Notes: generated by a model from the letters alone, not told the origin. A stretch of DNA of 64,000 nt from Xestospongia bergquistia (GCA_963965975.1 OZ014416.1:2170001-2234000), one strand, 5' to 3'. Positions 1 through 10,200 are shown, counted from the stretch's first letter. Program-made: numbers and translations.

Positions 1-457
1 TATCACGTGCCACTCCCCATCCTGAGCTAAGTATTATTGCAACAATTAAGGCAAATATGCCAGAGAACAACAGGATGAAAATTTCCACTATAAGAACTAT
101 TTTATTTCTGCAAAATACTGCCAGTTACTTCATTCTATCAACAATTTTAACTTTTTATATAACAACTCACCCAATGAGTTTGCCTACAAGTTTGACAATA
201 CTTAGTATTACCAAAAATACCAAACCTAGAGCAGCCAGGACTTCACCAACGATGGAAAGAAGGCTAACTGATTTACTAGTAAATATAAGATCGCTCGCTT
301 TGAAGAACAAAATGCATACGTCCAGACGGGTCGTCGCCTGTTCATTAAAACGCCTATGTGTATCTCCAAAAAGCCCTGCAGCTATCACCAGAAAAATAAT
401 GGCCAAAGCATATATTGCTATAGCAATTATCTGCAAACGTAGACTCGTTTGAGCCAT
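1..457 (-). CDS. 4TM membrane protein gene, copy A (partial, exons 1-2)
   Basis: First member of a local family of small four-helix membrane proteins, on the strand opposite to the other copies. Exon 1 runs 457 down to 171, with start context MAQTSLRLQ. A GTGAGT donor follows and exon 2 starts at 107 after TTGCAG; it leaves the window before its end. Two hydrophobic helices lie in exon 1 (about residues 8-30 and 68-95), and a third in exon 2 with the family motif SSGWGV. It is the most divergent copy: the first outer loop reads GDTHRRFNEQATTRLD where the others have NVYRRSNNELHAAGIGD. An upstream in-frame ATG at 472 would add MKKIL; I prefer 457 because all other copies begin MAQ. No disabling change is visible in the part present. 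Function unknown. Confidence 0.7.
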
Positions 458-540
458 TAAGATCTTTTTCATGATAGAATCGAGAAGTAAACAAGTGCGA
501 GGGTTGATATTGCAATTGCACTCGATCGGCGTCTTTTAAT

Positions 541-578
541 TGAAACTCAAAGATTCACCGGAAGTTGTGGGCGAAATA
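541..578 (-). promoter_or_regulatory. Conserved promoter block of 4TM copy A
   Basis: Read on the minus strand, this block has TTTCGCCCACAACTTCCGG followed by TGAATCTTTGAGTTTCAAT. The same block lies ~80-130 bp upstream of the ATG in the other copies. ACTTCCGG is a perfect ETS-type GGAA site. Transcription-factor identity is inference. Confidence 0.5.
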
Positions 579-599
579 GTAGTCCCCAGTATACCAACA

Positions 600-1300
600 A
601 ACAAGTCTGCTTAGTTACAATATACATGTGACGTACACTGTTGAAATTGGATGTGCTCATGCATGTAGTCTCCCTATATGAACACAAATAGCATCATGAA
701 TACTAAAAATGACTGCAATATGTGTTTCAGCCAGCCCGGCCATACACATCCAATGACTATGTCAACTGTAATATTTTTTAGTGATCTAAGTGGTGTTTGA
801 CTAACATCATAATGGTGTTTCAACTTAGTAGATGTCATTGTATGTATATTTTCCAGTGGAAGTGAGTGTGTACTGAGCTCCTGTATTGTACTATTACATA
901 AGTGTATTTGTGTTTTCATTTCTGTAAACAGTATCAATTTGAAGCATGGACAAAGTTTGTGTAATAAATTAATTCCCATGCAGCAATCATATGTGCATGC
1001 AATATATTGGTCGCTTGCATCTTCCTATAATTATAATCAGTATAATTATCAATGACTGATTAATTACATAGTTAATTAAGTGATTTTAATTTAGAGGTTT
1101 GTTATTCTACTTGTAACAATATATTGAATTAAACTGTCAAAGTTTAGATCAATGACATTTGTAATCACTAAGCAAGACTAAATCCAGTAAGTAATCATAT
1201 AATAATCATATAATGGTATACTCAGTTTTAAAAACTGGTTATAACAAACTGGCAGACATAAAAGTTCATGTACAAGGGAACTTTTTCATTTGTAAGTGTG
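600..1300. other. AT-rich spacer with no recognised gene
   Basis: Spacer between the divergent 4TM copies A and B. Short open frames here show no domain, codon bias or splice support. I see nothing else in it. Confidence 0.5.
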
Positions 1301-1430
1301 TATGTACACATACATTGAATTACTGACTGTGTCAATAGGTTTTTTAATAGTCTGCAACAATGTCTATTCCATTTAGTGATATGACGTAATCTCAACTGTT
1401 CAATATAATCATGAACTAATTGATTTATCC

Positions 1431-1497
<67 letters not shown>

Positions 1498-2060
1498 ATT
1501 AAAAGAAGATGTAACATTATCATAGTTGGTCTAAGAAATGGAGTGCAATCTTTCCTACTAACATTGAACCATTAGATCGTATTGATCGTATCTAGTCATG
1601 TACAGAACATGACTACATGTTGTATTACATCATTTATTATGAAGATATATGTGACCTGATTTGCAATAAGGGATCACTTCAGTCAAAACATTTGTTACAT
1701 GATTTGTGAAGAGGAACCACCATTAAAACACCTCACAAAAAGTTTTATATACATAGTTACCATAAATAGTTGTGTATATATGTATATGTATATACAAAAC
1801 TTATTTGGAGGTGTTTCAACAGTGGCTCCTTATAACAAATCATATGACAAATGTTTTGACACAAGTGGTCCCTTGTTGCAAATCAGGTCACATGTATATA
1901 TATATATATATATATTAAAATATCCTGAGACAGGTCCAGTCCAAGTCCAACAGCTTCAGACTAGTTGAGATAAGAAGACCATTGTTCTGAAGGTCAACAG
2001 TCACTTGACTAGGATGATCCTATTCTTGAATATTACCTCATAGCTAATAATACACACATA
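1300..2060. pseudogene. Rearranged fragment of the CC2D2A 3' end
   Basis: 1,300-1,430 closely matches 55,590-55,730, which holds the CC2D2A exon encoding [11 protein letters not shown] and its intron. From ~1,525 to 1,960 the fragment continues inverted: the piece encoding [10 protein letters not shown] is on the plus strand at ~1,533-1,570, and the piece matching ~55,820-55,870 is at ~1,912-1,968, although in CC2D2A both lie on the minus strand. It is therefore a broken copy with an internal inversion. It has no open frame of its own. Confidence 0.6.
1432..1493. repeat. (GA)n microsatellite, about 31 units
   Basis: Pure GA repeat. In the intact gene the corresponding tract (~55,733-55,752) is the polypyrimidine tract of a CC2D2A intron on the minus strand; here it is about three times longer. 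Confidence 0.9.
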
Positions 2061-2387
2061 ACAGTTCAGCATGCAAGCACTTTTATACAGTATATACATA
2101 ATAGAATGTACAATATCAATCTAACATGTGTTTATTTTTGGATTCTGACTGGGAATGTGGAATAGAAATTGAGATTAATGTGGAAATAAATTAAGAGTAT
2201 AACAAGATACCAATATATAATTACATGCATCAGATACAGTAGCCCCTTATCAAGAGGGTTGTGTATACAGATAGAATTAATTTTATCACTTTTTCATTTC
2301 CCTTTTTAAATAACTTACAAGTCATCACTCATAACTGTGTCACATTGTTTTCCTTGTACAGGGGGGGGGGGATATGTCATTATTATG

Positions 2388-2440
2388 GCCATATTTTCCG
2401 GTAGATCTTTAAGTTTAAATAATAAATAGACGCCAATCGC
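2388..2440 (+). promoter_or_regulatory. Conserved promoter block of 4TM copy B
   Basis: TTTTCCGGTAGATCTTT, then a block with AATAAATAGACGCCAATCG, ~70-115 bp before the copy B ATG. It shares order and spacing with the block of copy E. The GGAA core is kept. Confidence 0.45.
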
Positions 2441-2554
2441 CAGCAATATAATTATCAATCGTCGTACCTCACTTATATTGCCAACAAGCAGACTACGATC
2501 CCAATGGCTCAAACTAATCTACTTTTGCAGATAATCGCTATAGTAATACATATC

Positions 2555-2806
2555 TGTGGTAACCGAGTGAAGAATTGTAGAACTGGCTATTTGTACAACT
2601 AACAACCGACCCAATGACAATAGTAATAATAATGATAACTATAACAATTGTAGCAAATAATACAACTAATGACAACTCATGACAACTGACAAAATACTAA
2701 AAGCATGCGGTATTTATATCGATACATGACGTCATAATACACACAATAATGAATATATAATTATACATGTAGGTTCAATGTTTATCAAGTTACCTAGTAT
2801 ATCACA
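2555..2806 (-). repeat. Gypsy-1 3' LTR
   Basis: Begins TGTGATATAC on the coding strand and ends CCACA. It holds the palindrome TGACGTCA at 2,727-2,734, a CRE/ATF-type site, a few bases upstream of a TATAAATA box. Confidence 0.92.
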
Positions 2807-2817
2807 CTCCTCCCTCT

Positions 2818-5800
2818 TTAGGATGAAATATACGGGCCAAAACGCTCAGGTTGTCTTTTCTCTCTATTCGAGCGACGTAACAACGGTGTTGTACGAATAT
2901 TGGCAGGTGATGATACTGTAACTGTAGGAGGTGTAAAGTTTTGGGGATGTCTTACAATGGGAGAATCATCAAAATTGTCCTGATCTTTGTTTTCAATTTG
3001 TAGTTCTTTGCTGTCAGTACATCTGGAACGAAGTTGATCAACATGTCTACGGATGACAATACCACTCTTGGTTTCTACATGGTATGACACTGGACCTGTA
3101 ATTTTGATTACTGTAACAGGAATCCATGCAGATGAACCTGAATAAGTTTTTGCATAAAGTTTGTCTCCTACTGAAAAGGTACGAATCTTTTGACGTGGTT
3201 GCTGAATTTTTTCTTGTTTCTGTTCAATTTTCTTTGGTATATCGGGGTGAAAAAGATCAAAAACTGTTCGTAGTCTTCTACCCATCAGCAATTCTGAAGG
3301 AGAGAGACCTGTAGTGGACTGAGGGGTAATACGATACTGTAGAAGAAAACGGGAAAGTCTTGTTTCAAGTGGTCCATCCAATTTCTTTATGGTAGTTTTG
3401 AAGGTCTGTACTGCACGTTCAGCTAGACCATTTGAGCGGGGGTGGTATGGTGAAGTAAGGGAGTGTCGGATACCATTTTTGTCCATGAATACTTTAAAAT
3501 CGTGACTGATAAATGCTGGACCATTGTCCGACACCAATTGTTGTGGTAAGCCGTGCATTGAAAAAATACGTCTGAGAATGTTAATAGTACTTTCAGCTGA
3601 GGTAGAGTTAACTAAGTGAACTTCCATCCAGCGTGAATAGGCATCAATGAGGAGGAAAAAATATTTGCCGAGAAATGGACCAGCATGGTCAACATGAACT
3701 CGGGTCCATGGAGTTGATGGGTATTCCCAAGGGTGAATAATTGTTTGGGGTGGAGTAGGAAGGTGCATCTGACAGGTGTTGCAGTGTTTGACTACATTCT
3801 CAATGTCTTTATCTAGACCTGGCCACCATACGTAGGATCGGGCAAGGCCTTTCATTCTGCTGATACCAGGATGGGTATCATGGAGTTGAGAGAGGACATA
3901 TTTTCTACATTGAGGAGGAATAATGACACGAGAACCTCTGAGAAGGCACCCATCAATAACACTGAGTTCTGTGTAACATTGCGTAAACGGTTGAAGCTCG
4001 GGGGAGTGTATAGATGATGACCAACCAGTCAGAACAAGTCTACGAACACGCGAAAGTATGGGATCTTGGTCTGTCCATGTTTTGATTTGTGGTGCATGTA
4101 TGACTGATTCTGCCAAATGGTTTAGTAGTAACTTAATGTCAGCTGGTACAGGAACAAATTTGGGTGTGTCTGGTAATGGCAACCTGCTTAAAGCATCAGC
4201 ATTTGCTAACTGGGTTCCTGGTTTATGTTTGATTGTATAGGAATAAGTTGAAAGGGTGATAGCCCATCTTTGTATACGAGGCGAGGTAGGTGTTGGTATC
4301 TGGTTTGATTCACCGAGGATGTATTGGAGAGGCTTGTGATCAGAGTATAATGTAAAGTTTCGTCCATACAAATAGTCATGAAATTTCCTTACAGCAAAAA
4401 TAATTGCCGAGGCTTCCTTCTCCAATTGAGAATATTTCTTTTCTGTTGTGGTTAGAGTACGTGAAGTGAAAGCAATCGGTTTTTCGGTATTATTTTCCAT
4501 CTGGTGACTTAGTACTGCACCTAACCCATAGGGAGAGGCATCACAGGATAGGATGAGGGGTTTCTTTTCATCGTAATGGACAAGTAAGGATGAAGACTGA
4601 AGTAAGGATTTTGCTTGTTGAAAGGCTTTATCCTGTGTTTGGGACCAAATCCATTTAGCGTCCTTCCGAAGAAGTTGATGCAGCGGGGCTAGTATAGTAG
4701 AGAGATCTGGTAAGAACTTATGGTAATAGTTGAGTAAACCAAGAAATGATTTAAGTTCTGTGACATTTGTAGGCGTTGGTGCATCTCTGATGGCTTTGAC
4801 TTTCGATTCTGATGGATGAAGTCCATTTGCATCAATAATATGGCCTAAATATTCTACTGATGAGACCCTGAACTTGCACTTTGATTTCTTTAAGGTGAGG
4901 CCTGCATTTTCCAAACGTTGTAGGACAAGGTGTAAATTTTGGAGGTGGTCTGCTTCACTTGTACCTGAAATAAGAATATCATCTAAATAAACACAGACAT
5001 GGGGTAAGTCACTTAGAAGGGTTTCCATGATTCTTTGGAAAATTGATGGAGCAGAAGAGATGCCAAAAGGTAGTCGTTCATACTGGAATAGTCCTTTTGG
5101 TGTATTTATGGTAGTGTATTTCTTGGAGGAGTCATCCAGGGGTACTTGAAGGTAGGCATGACTAAGATCTAATTTAGTGAAAATCTTGCCTCCAGAGAGA
5201 GCAGTGAAAAGATCATCCACACGAGGAAGTGGGTATGTATCAGGAATGAGAGCTGGATTTATGGTGACCTTATAATCTCCACATAAGCGAATTGATCCAT
5301 CTGTTTTCACAATGGGCACTATGGGAGCTGCCCAGTCAGAGTGTTTGACTGGAATAATGACTTGTAAGTCCTGTAGGTGCTGTAGTTCCTTGATAACCTT
5401 TTCTTTCAGAGAATAGGGAACCGGGCGGGCCTTAAAAAAACGGGGGCGAGCCTCTGGATTGACTAGGATCTTTGCTGTAATTTCTTTCAACCGGCCAATG
5501 CTTGAAATAAAAACCGCTGAATGTTGATCTAAAACCTGTTCTAAGGTAGAAAAAGTGTTAAGTAATTTAATGTCTGACCAATTTATCTTGATTTCCTCAA
5601 GCCAGTTACGGCCTAGCAAAGTTGGACCATCTCCTGGAACAACTAATAGTGGGAGAGATGCACATTGAGACTGGTAGTTGACTTGGACATTAATAGATCC
5701 TAGAGGAAAAATCTTTTCTCCTGTATATGTAGTGAGTGTAAAATTAGATGGAGTAAGTGGGCCTAAAGTACTTGACAAATTTGAGTAAGTAGTTTCACTA

Positions 5801-5970
5801 ATAAGTGAGAGGGAAGCCCCTGTATCTAATTCCATGGGAAGGTCAACTCCCTGCACTTGAACTGTGACCACAATAGGTCTGGTCTTCCCTGGTAGTGTAA
5901 ACATAGGGTAGTCCTTTGAAGTAGAAGGAGTGGATCTGTCTCTTGAGGCCTGGCCTTCTTCATTAAGCAA
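2818..5970 (-). CDS. pol: Gypsy-1 Pol polyprotein (PR-RT-RNase H-IN)
   Basis: Single open frame of about 1,050 residues. In order: an aspartic protease with the active-site motif LDTGAS near residue 53; a reverse transcriptase with the catalytic motif YLDD near residue 330; RNase H (CDASPYGLGAVLS, then YSDHKPLQ); a zinc-binding integrase head (HDTHPGISRMKG, then CNTCQ); and an integrase core (HVDHAG, SDNGPAF, and an E in NGLAERAV). It reads in the -1 frame relative to gag and overlaps it at 5,826-5,970, which suggests translation by -1 frameshifting. I could not find a classic X XXY YYZ site, so an indel between the frames is the alternative. No internal stop. Confidence 0.93.
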   Translation of the reverse strand: MLNEEGQASRDRSTPSTSKDYPMFTLPGKTRPIVVTVQVQGVDLPMELDTGASLSLISETTYSNLSSTLGPLTPSNFTLTTYTGEKIFPLGSINVQVNYQSQCASLPLLVVPGDGPTLLGRNWLEEIKINWSDIKLLNTFSTLEQVLDQHSAVFISSIGRLKEITAKILVNPEARPRFFKARPVPYSLKEKVIKELQHLQDLQVIIPVKHSDWAAPIVPIVKTDGSIRLCGDYKVTINPALIPDTYPLPRVDDLFTALSGGKIFTKLDLSHAYLQVPLDDSSKKYTTINTPKGLFQYERLPFGISSAPSIFQRIMETLLSDLPHVCVYLDDILISGTSEADHLQNLHLVLQRLENAGLTLKKSKCKFRVSSVEYLGHIIDANGLHPSESKVKAIRDAPTPTNVTELKSFLGLLNYYHKFLPDLSTILAPLHQLLRKDAKWIWSQTQDKAFQQAKSLLQSSSLLVHYDEKKPLILSCDASPYGLGAVLSHQMENNTEKPIAFTSRTLTTTEKKYSQLEKEASAIIFAVRKFHDYLYGRNFTLYSDHKPLQYILGESNQIPTPTSPRIQRWAITLSTYSYTIKHKPGTQLANADALSRLPLPDTPKFVPVPADIKLLLNHLAESVIHAPQIKTWTDQDPILSRVRRLVLTGWSSSIHSPELQPFTQCYTELSVIDGCLLRGSRVIIPPQCRKYVLSQLHDTHPGISRMKGLARSYVWWPGLDKDIENVVKHCNTCQMHLPTPPQTIIHPWEYPSTPWTRVHVDHAGPFLGKYFFLLIDAYSRWMEVHLVNSTSAESTINILRRIFSMHGLPQQLVSDNGPAFISHDFKVFMDKNGIRHSLTSPYHPRSNGLAERAVQTFKTTIKKLDGPLETRLSRFLLQYRITPQSTTGLSPSELLMGRRLRTVFDLFHPDIPKKIEQKQEKIQQPRQKIRTFSVGDKLYAKTYSGSSAWIPVTVIKITGPVSYHVETKSGIVIRRHVDQLRSRCTDSKELQIENKDQDNFDDSPIVRHPQNFTPPTVTVSSPANIRTTPLLRRSNREKRQPERFGPYISS

Positions 5971-6797
5971 GGCTCCAATTGATCTATAGTGTGAGTAGTG
6001 TGCTTGCGGGGTGGATCCTTAGAAGATGGTTTGTAATTTTTCCTTCTTCCATCCTGAGTTGAGGCTAGAGCTCTCTTGCTGCTTCGGCAAACTCTAGCCA
6101 AGTGACCTTTCTTTCCACAAGCGTGGCATGTCCTATCTTGAAAATTACATTTATTAGTGTAATGGTTACCCCCACATCTAAAACATTCGATCGTAGCAGC
6201 TACTGTGGTGGGGCTCCGACCAGTTTTGTCCATCAACCGGTGAACAGCAATCGGTTTGAAGTTTTGTTGATGTTGAGTAATGTCTTGAAAATCCCTAGCT
6301 GCGATTTCCATGGTTTGGGCTGTTTCGAAAGCCTCTTTGTATGTTAAGTTAGGCTCTTGAAGTAATCTTCTTTGGATACGTGTGTCGTTTATTCCACAAA
6401 CGAGTCTATCTCTAAGCATTAAATCGAATGTGTCACCAAAATCACAATGTTCTCCGATAGCACGTAATTCAGCGACATAAGTGGCAACGGATTCACCTGA
6501 TTTTCTTATTCTTGTGTTGAATTTGAAACGTTGAACTATCGAAGATGGCTTAGGATTGAAATGTTTCTCAAGAAACTCTTTTAGTTCAGTATAGGTCTTT
6601 TCTTTCGGAGTGTTAGGTTGTACTAAACTTTTCAGTAGTTGGAATGTAGGGGGACCGCAAACAGTTAGAAAGATTGCTCTTTTAGTTTCTGCAGAGGTGA
6701 CATTATTAGCTTCAAAATAGAAATCTAATCTTTCTGCGTACGAAGTCCATTGTTCCTTGTCTGGGTCAAATGAAGATATTGTACCGTGAGTTGCCAT
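5826..6797 (-). CDS. gag: Gypsy-1 Gag (capsid-nucleocapsid)
   Basis: About 323 residues from an ATG at 6,797, beginning MATHGTISSFDPD. The open frame extends back into the LTR, but 6,797 matches the gag starts of gypsy-2 and gypsy-3. It contains a retrotransposon Gag core (YAERLDFYFEAN, FLEKHFNPKPSSIVQRF) and two CCHC zinc knuckles near the C-terminus (CFRCGGNHYTNKC and CHACGKKGHLARVC). Expected to form the particle that packages the element RNA. It overlaps pol in a different frame. Confidence 0.9.
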   Translation of the reverse strand: MATHGTISSFDPDKEQWTSYAERLDFYFEANNVTSAETKRAIFLTVCGPPTFQLLKSLVQPNTPKEKTYTELKEFLEKHFNPKPSSIVQRFKFNTRIRKSGESVATYVAELRAIGEHCDFGDTFDLMLRDRLVCGINDTRIQRRLLQEPNLTYKEAFETAQTMEIAARDFQDITQHQQNFKPIAVHRLMDKTGRSPTTVAATIECFRCGGNHYTNKCNFQDRTCHACGKKGHLARVCRSSKRALASTQDGRRKNYKPSSKDPPRKHTTHTIDQLEPCLMKKARPQETDPLLLLQRTTLCLHYQGRPDLLWSQFKCRELTFPWN

Positions 6798-6840
6798 TTC
6801 AGCAGAGTAGAATAATAGAAGATGAAGTTTCCAAATTACC

Positions 6841-6851
6841 CTCGTCGCCAA
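6841..6851 (-). other. Gypsy-1 primer-binding site
   Basis: Coding strand TTGGCGACGAG, continuing G; the core TGGCGACGAGG is complementary to a tRNA 3' end reading CCTCGTCGCCA. As I recall it, that is the 3' end of metazoan tRNA-Ser(GCT). The same 11-mer follows the 5' LTR of gypsy-2 and gypsy-3. Confidence 0.7.
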
Positions 6852-7103
6852 TGTGGTGACCGAGTGAAGAATTGTAGAACTGGCTATTTGTACAACTAAC
6901 AACCGACCCAATGACAATAGTAATAATAATGATAACTATAACAATTGTAGCAAATAATACAACTAATGACAACTCATGACAACTGACAAAATACTAAAAG
7001 CATGCGGTATTTATATCGATACATGACGTCATAATACACACAATAATGAATATATAATTATACATGTAGGTTCAATGTTTATCAAGTTACCTAGTATATC
7101 ACA
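6852..7103 (-). repeat. Gypsy-1 5' LTR with probable promoter
   Basis: Same sequence as the 3' LTR but for one base (TGGTGACC against TGGTAACC on the plus strand). TGACGTCA lies at 7,024-7,031, directly upstream of a TATAAATA box on the coding strand. That arrangement fits a U3 promoter. Confidence 0.92.
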
Positions 7104-7922
7104 ATATCTTGGTCAATATTTTTCTGGTAATTGCTCAGGGGTTTTGGCAATGTACATTGGCGTAATAATAACGAACTGCACTCATGCAGTTGGAACCAGC
7201 GACATTTGCTTTTCGTATATTAAAAAAGACTTTACTCATGCTAGTAACTCCGTCTGCGTTTTCTCCATAGTTAGTGAAGTCCTGTCTGCTCTAGGTTTGG
7301 TAATTTTGATATTACTAAGTATTGTCAAACTTGCTAGTGGGCTAATGGAGTGAGTTTGTACAAAGAATACATAACTATAAAGTATAATTAACGAAGTATT
7401 GTGTATATATGTTTTGTAGAAATAATTTTAATTGTGGAAATTTTGATCCTGTTGTTCTCTGGTATATTTGCTTTAATTGCTGCAATAATTCTTAGCTCTG
7501 GATTGGGAGTGACAATCGATACAATTAATGACTCGTAAGTTTCTAATTACCATCAGTTCAGTAATGACTTATTGAATATTTCACTTTAAACTATAAACTT
7601 TTAGACTTAAAGAATTGGGTAGTACTATTCACTGTACTAAGTCTACTGGAAACAAGTCACAGCATTAGTGGTAAGCTCTATAGATAACAAAATAAATGTT
7701 GTTGTTTGTGCAAAATTAAATGCATGCATGTGCATGATAACTGTTGGTTGTTGTAACTATTACATGTATGTCTTAGCTGCATAGATAATTTCATCCATAA
7801 AATAGCCTGGTCCATTATGGAGAAAAAATATCATAGTTCTAACAATTAGCTACTCTCATAATCTAAACAGTAATTGATGTTTACTACATGTAACCTACTA
7901 TATAATGACTAAATCAACCAAC

Positions 7923-8171
7923 TGTGATATACTAGGTAACTTGATAAACATTGAACCTACATGTATAATTATATATTCATTATTGTGTATTATGACGTCA
8001 TGTATCGATATAAATACCGCATGCTTTTAGTATTTTGTCAGTTGTCATGAGTTGTCATTAGTTGTATTATTTGCTACAATTGTTATAGCTATCATTATTA
8101 TTACTATTGTCAGTGGGTCGGTTGTTAGTTGTACAATAGCCGGTTCTATAATTCTTCACTCGGTCACCACA
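7923..8171 (+). repeat. Solo LTR of the gypsy-1 family
   Basis: About 249 bp, TGTGATATAC to CACCACA, a near copy of the gypsy-1 LTR in the opposite orientation to gypsy-1. It is flanked by a perfect 5-bp duplication CCAAC (7,918-7,922 and 8,172-8,176). TGACGTCA is at 7,993-8,000, followed by the TATA box ATATAAATACC. This is the remnant of a separate insertion reduced by LTR-LTR recombination. It sits in what was intron 3 of 4TM copy B. Confidence 0.93.
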
Positions 8172-8199
8172 CCAACCAATTTACAGTGGCACATGTAAA

Positions 8200-10200
8200 T
8201 GTTGAGACAGTATATACAGTCATTACACGTACAATAATATTGAAATATGTGTCTAAACATCATACATATTTATAAAAATATCTATATTTATAATTATTTA
8301 TTAATGTTAAAATTGTTATATGTATGTTCGTTCCGTAAATGGTCATGTGTTTTTTGGTCCCTAGTCTCTTATTTTGTGTATCGTTTCCATTTTCACTCAA
8401 AGATAGTTATTTGTTATATATAATTACCATTGAGTTTGGTAACTAATTAGATTACAGCATAATGAACATTAATTACTTCAAGAAGTTACATTGACACATT
8501 CCCATGTAGGGCCATATGTAGATATGTCACAAGATGAGAGAGCTCACCCTATTTACAAGAAGCCATTCTTTGAATTTCATTGGCTTCATCAAAGAGGTAT
8601 GATAGAGGATGACAATGGACTCAATATAAAAGAATCTGCCATAAAGATAGTTGTGAAATTTCTTGGTGCTGCAGCAATGCCATAAAGACACATTAAAACA
8701 ATTGACTTGGAGAGGTCATAGAGTACTAATAATGACACAGACTGTAAAGCCGCTTTAGTGTATCTTAAATGTGTCATTCTGTTTGTGATTCCATGGCCAT
8801 CACAATTCTTAATAGCTCATACTATAGAGTAAGATTTGCAGGCATATTTGGAAGAAATCTGCATGCAGTATGAATTAATAATACCTAAAATTACCTTAGC
8901 TTGGTAAGGTTTAGGATTTTTAGGATTACTTTAATTAACCATTTTGAATGTGAATCATCTAGGATAAAAAACACGTGTTCCATGTATGGTCCAATAAAGT
9001 TAAAACATAATCAGCCCCAGGGTTGTTCATGCCACTCCCACAGGTGTAATGGGGTTGTGAAAAGAGATGGTTGATTTTTCCATGGCCAGCAGCATATGGC
9101 ATATCATTAAACATGTTTTAGATGGATGTAATCTGACTACATCAATTACATGTGTGGCTGGATATATTCAATTCATGAGTGCAAATCTATCACTTTGATT
9201 GTTTTATACATAAACTTGTCAACTTAATGTGCTCAGTATGTTCTCCTAATTCTGTAATTGCTCTTTTGTTGATTTACCTATAACAACCAAACACCCCTTT
9301 GAATTATACAGACTCCTTTGACTTGTCAGCTAATTGCTAATAGCTTGAGTTAAGTAAAACTTTGATAAATGATTTCCTCTTGGTGAATGATGATTTGGTG
9401 AAATGAATAAATGATAAAATTAATTCTATTTGTATACACAATCATCTTGATAAAGGGACTGTGCATGATGCATATAATTATATTGGTATATTATGGCTGA
9501 TATTTTATATTCTCAATTTATTCCCACATTGATCTAAAATTTCTATCCACAGTGATCAGAATCCAGATTTTTGTAAGTTCACAAGTGTCTCATTCAAGCA
9601 TACATTCAAGCATAAAAGAATAACAACCGATATGAAATTTGATACTGGGACAAGTTTTTAGCAAAAGACGCATATATAAATGTCTTCAAACTGAGTGGTA
9701 ATTGATAACTTCCAGAAGATAGACATAATTACTAACAACCTTTTTTATTTTCCCCTAATATTTTCATGCACAACATCTCCACCAAATCATACTTCTTGTC
9801 ACATTGATCCTCTCATCTTCACCATCCCTTTTTCTCGCTTATCTTCTTCATAAAACTCATTCGTCCCTTCCATTCTTTCTCCGTGAAATTCTTTTCCTTA
9901 TATATCATGTGAAATCTAGCTTATCTCTAATCTGATTCACTTTTAAATGTAAAGTAAATATGCTTTTTTACTAATCATCCACTTGCTATAACTTATCTCA
10001 CTAAAACTAATCAGATACCACCAATTATTTATTTTATCTCTGTGTTATTAATCTACTATATCCAGTAGTTTAATACTGTTTTGTTTATTATTGTTCTATA
10101 TTCTGTTTTTGTCCTTTAAACTAGCAGTAACTATTGGGCATTCAATTTGTCAATAAAAAATTTAAAAAATTATAAATTAAATATCTATAGTGGTAATACT
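8200..10200. other. AT-rich intergenic sequence with no supported gene
   Basis: The first ~80 bp still resembles 4TM intron 3 of other copies; after that similarity is lost. Parts (e.g. near 8,900-9,060 and 9,230-9,420) resemble pieces of the shared non-coding unit at 12.8 and 15.0 kb. Short open frames have no recognisable domain. The expected exon 4 of copy B is absent. Confidence 0.45.

Larger units (their letters stand above)
2555..7103 (-). mobile_element. Gypsy-1: full-length Ty3/gypsy LTR retrotransposon
   Basis: Two 252-bp LTRs (2,555-2,806 and 6,852-7,103) bounded by TG...CA differ by one base by eye. A 5-bp target duplication ATATC lies at 2,550-2,554 and 7,104-7,108. The element reads on the minus strand. 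The primer-binding site TGGCGACGAGG lies one base inside the 5' LTR, and a purine-rich tract (read TAAAGAGGGAGGAGTG) abuts the 3' LTR. Gag and pol frames are both open over their full length, so it may be, or recently was, autonomous. It lands inside exon 1 of 4TM copy B. Confidence 0.95.
2504..7670 (+). pseudogene. 4TM gene copy B, disrupted by gypsy-1 and frameshifts
   Basis: Exon 1 starts at 2,504 with the codons for MAQTNLLLQIIAIVIH and is cut at 2,554 by gypsy-1. It resumes at 7,109, after the duplicated ATATC, and ends at 7,349. Exons 2 (7,420-7,534) and 3 (7,605-7,670) follow. Damage independent of the insertion: net indels in the first outer loop shift the frame, about 5 nt is missing at the start of exon 2, and the Cys codon of the conserved loop motif CDTIND is altered (TGTGAT became ATCGAT). 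No exon 4 is seen before copy C; the region where it should lie holds a solo LTR and unrelated sequence. This is a dead copy, and the frameshifts suggest decay is not due to the retrotransposon alone. Confidence 0.8.

Noticed and set aside
57-452. Open frame of 131 codons on the plus strand
   Set aside because: It is the complement of 4TM copy A exons; the minus-strand reading has the family sequence and splice sites.
2361-2371. G11 run as a possible quadruplex regulator of copy B
   Set aside because: A single homopolymer in a dead gene copy, absent from the other copies; nothing supports a function.
8491-8685. Open frame of 64 codons (MTHSHVGPYVDMSQDE)
   Set aside because: Chance-length frame with no domain, splice support or counterpart in the parallel units.
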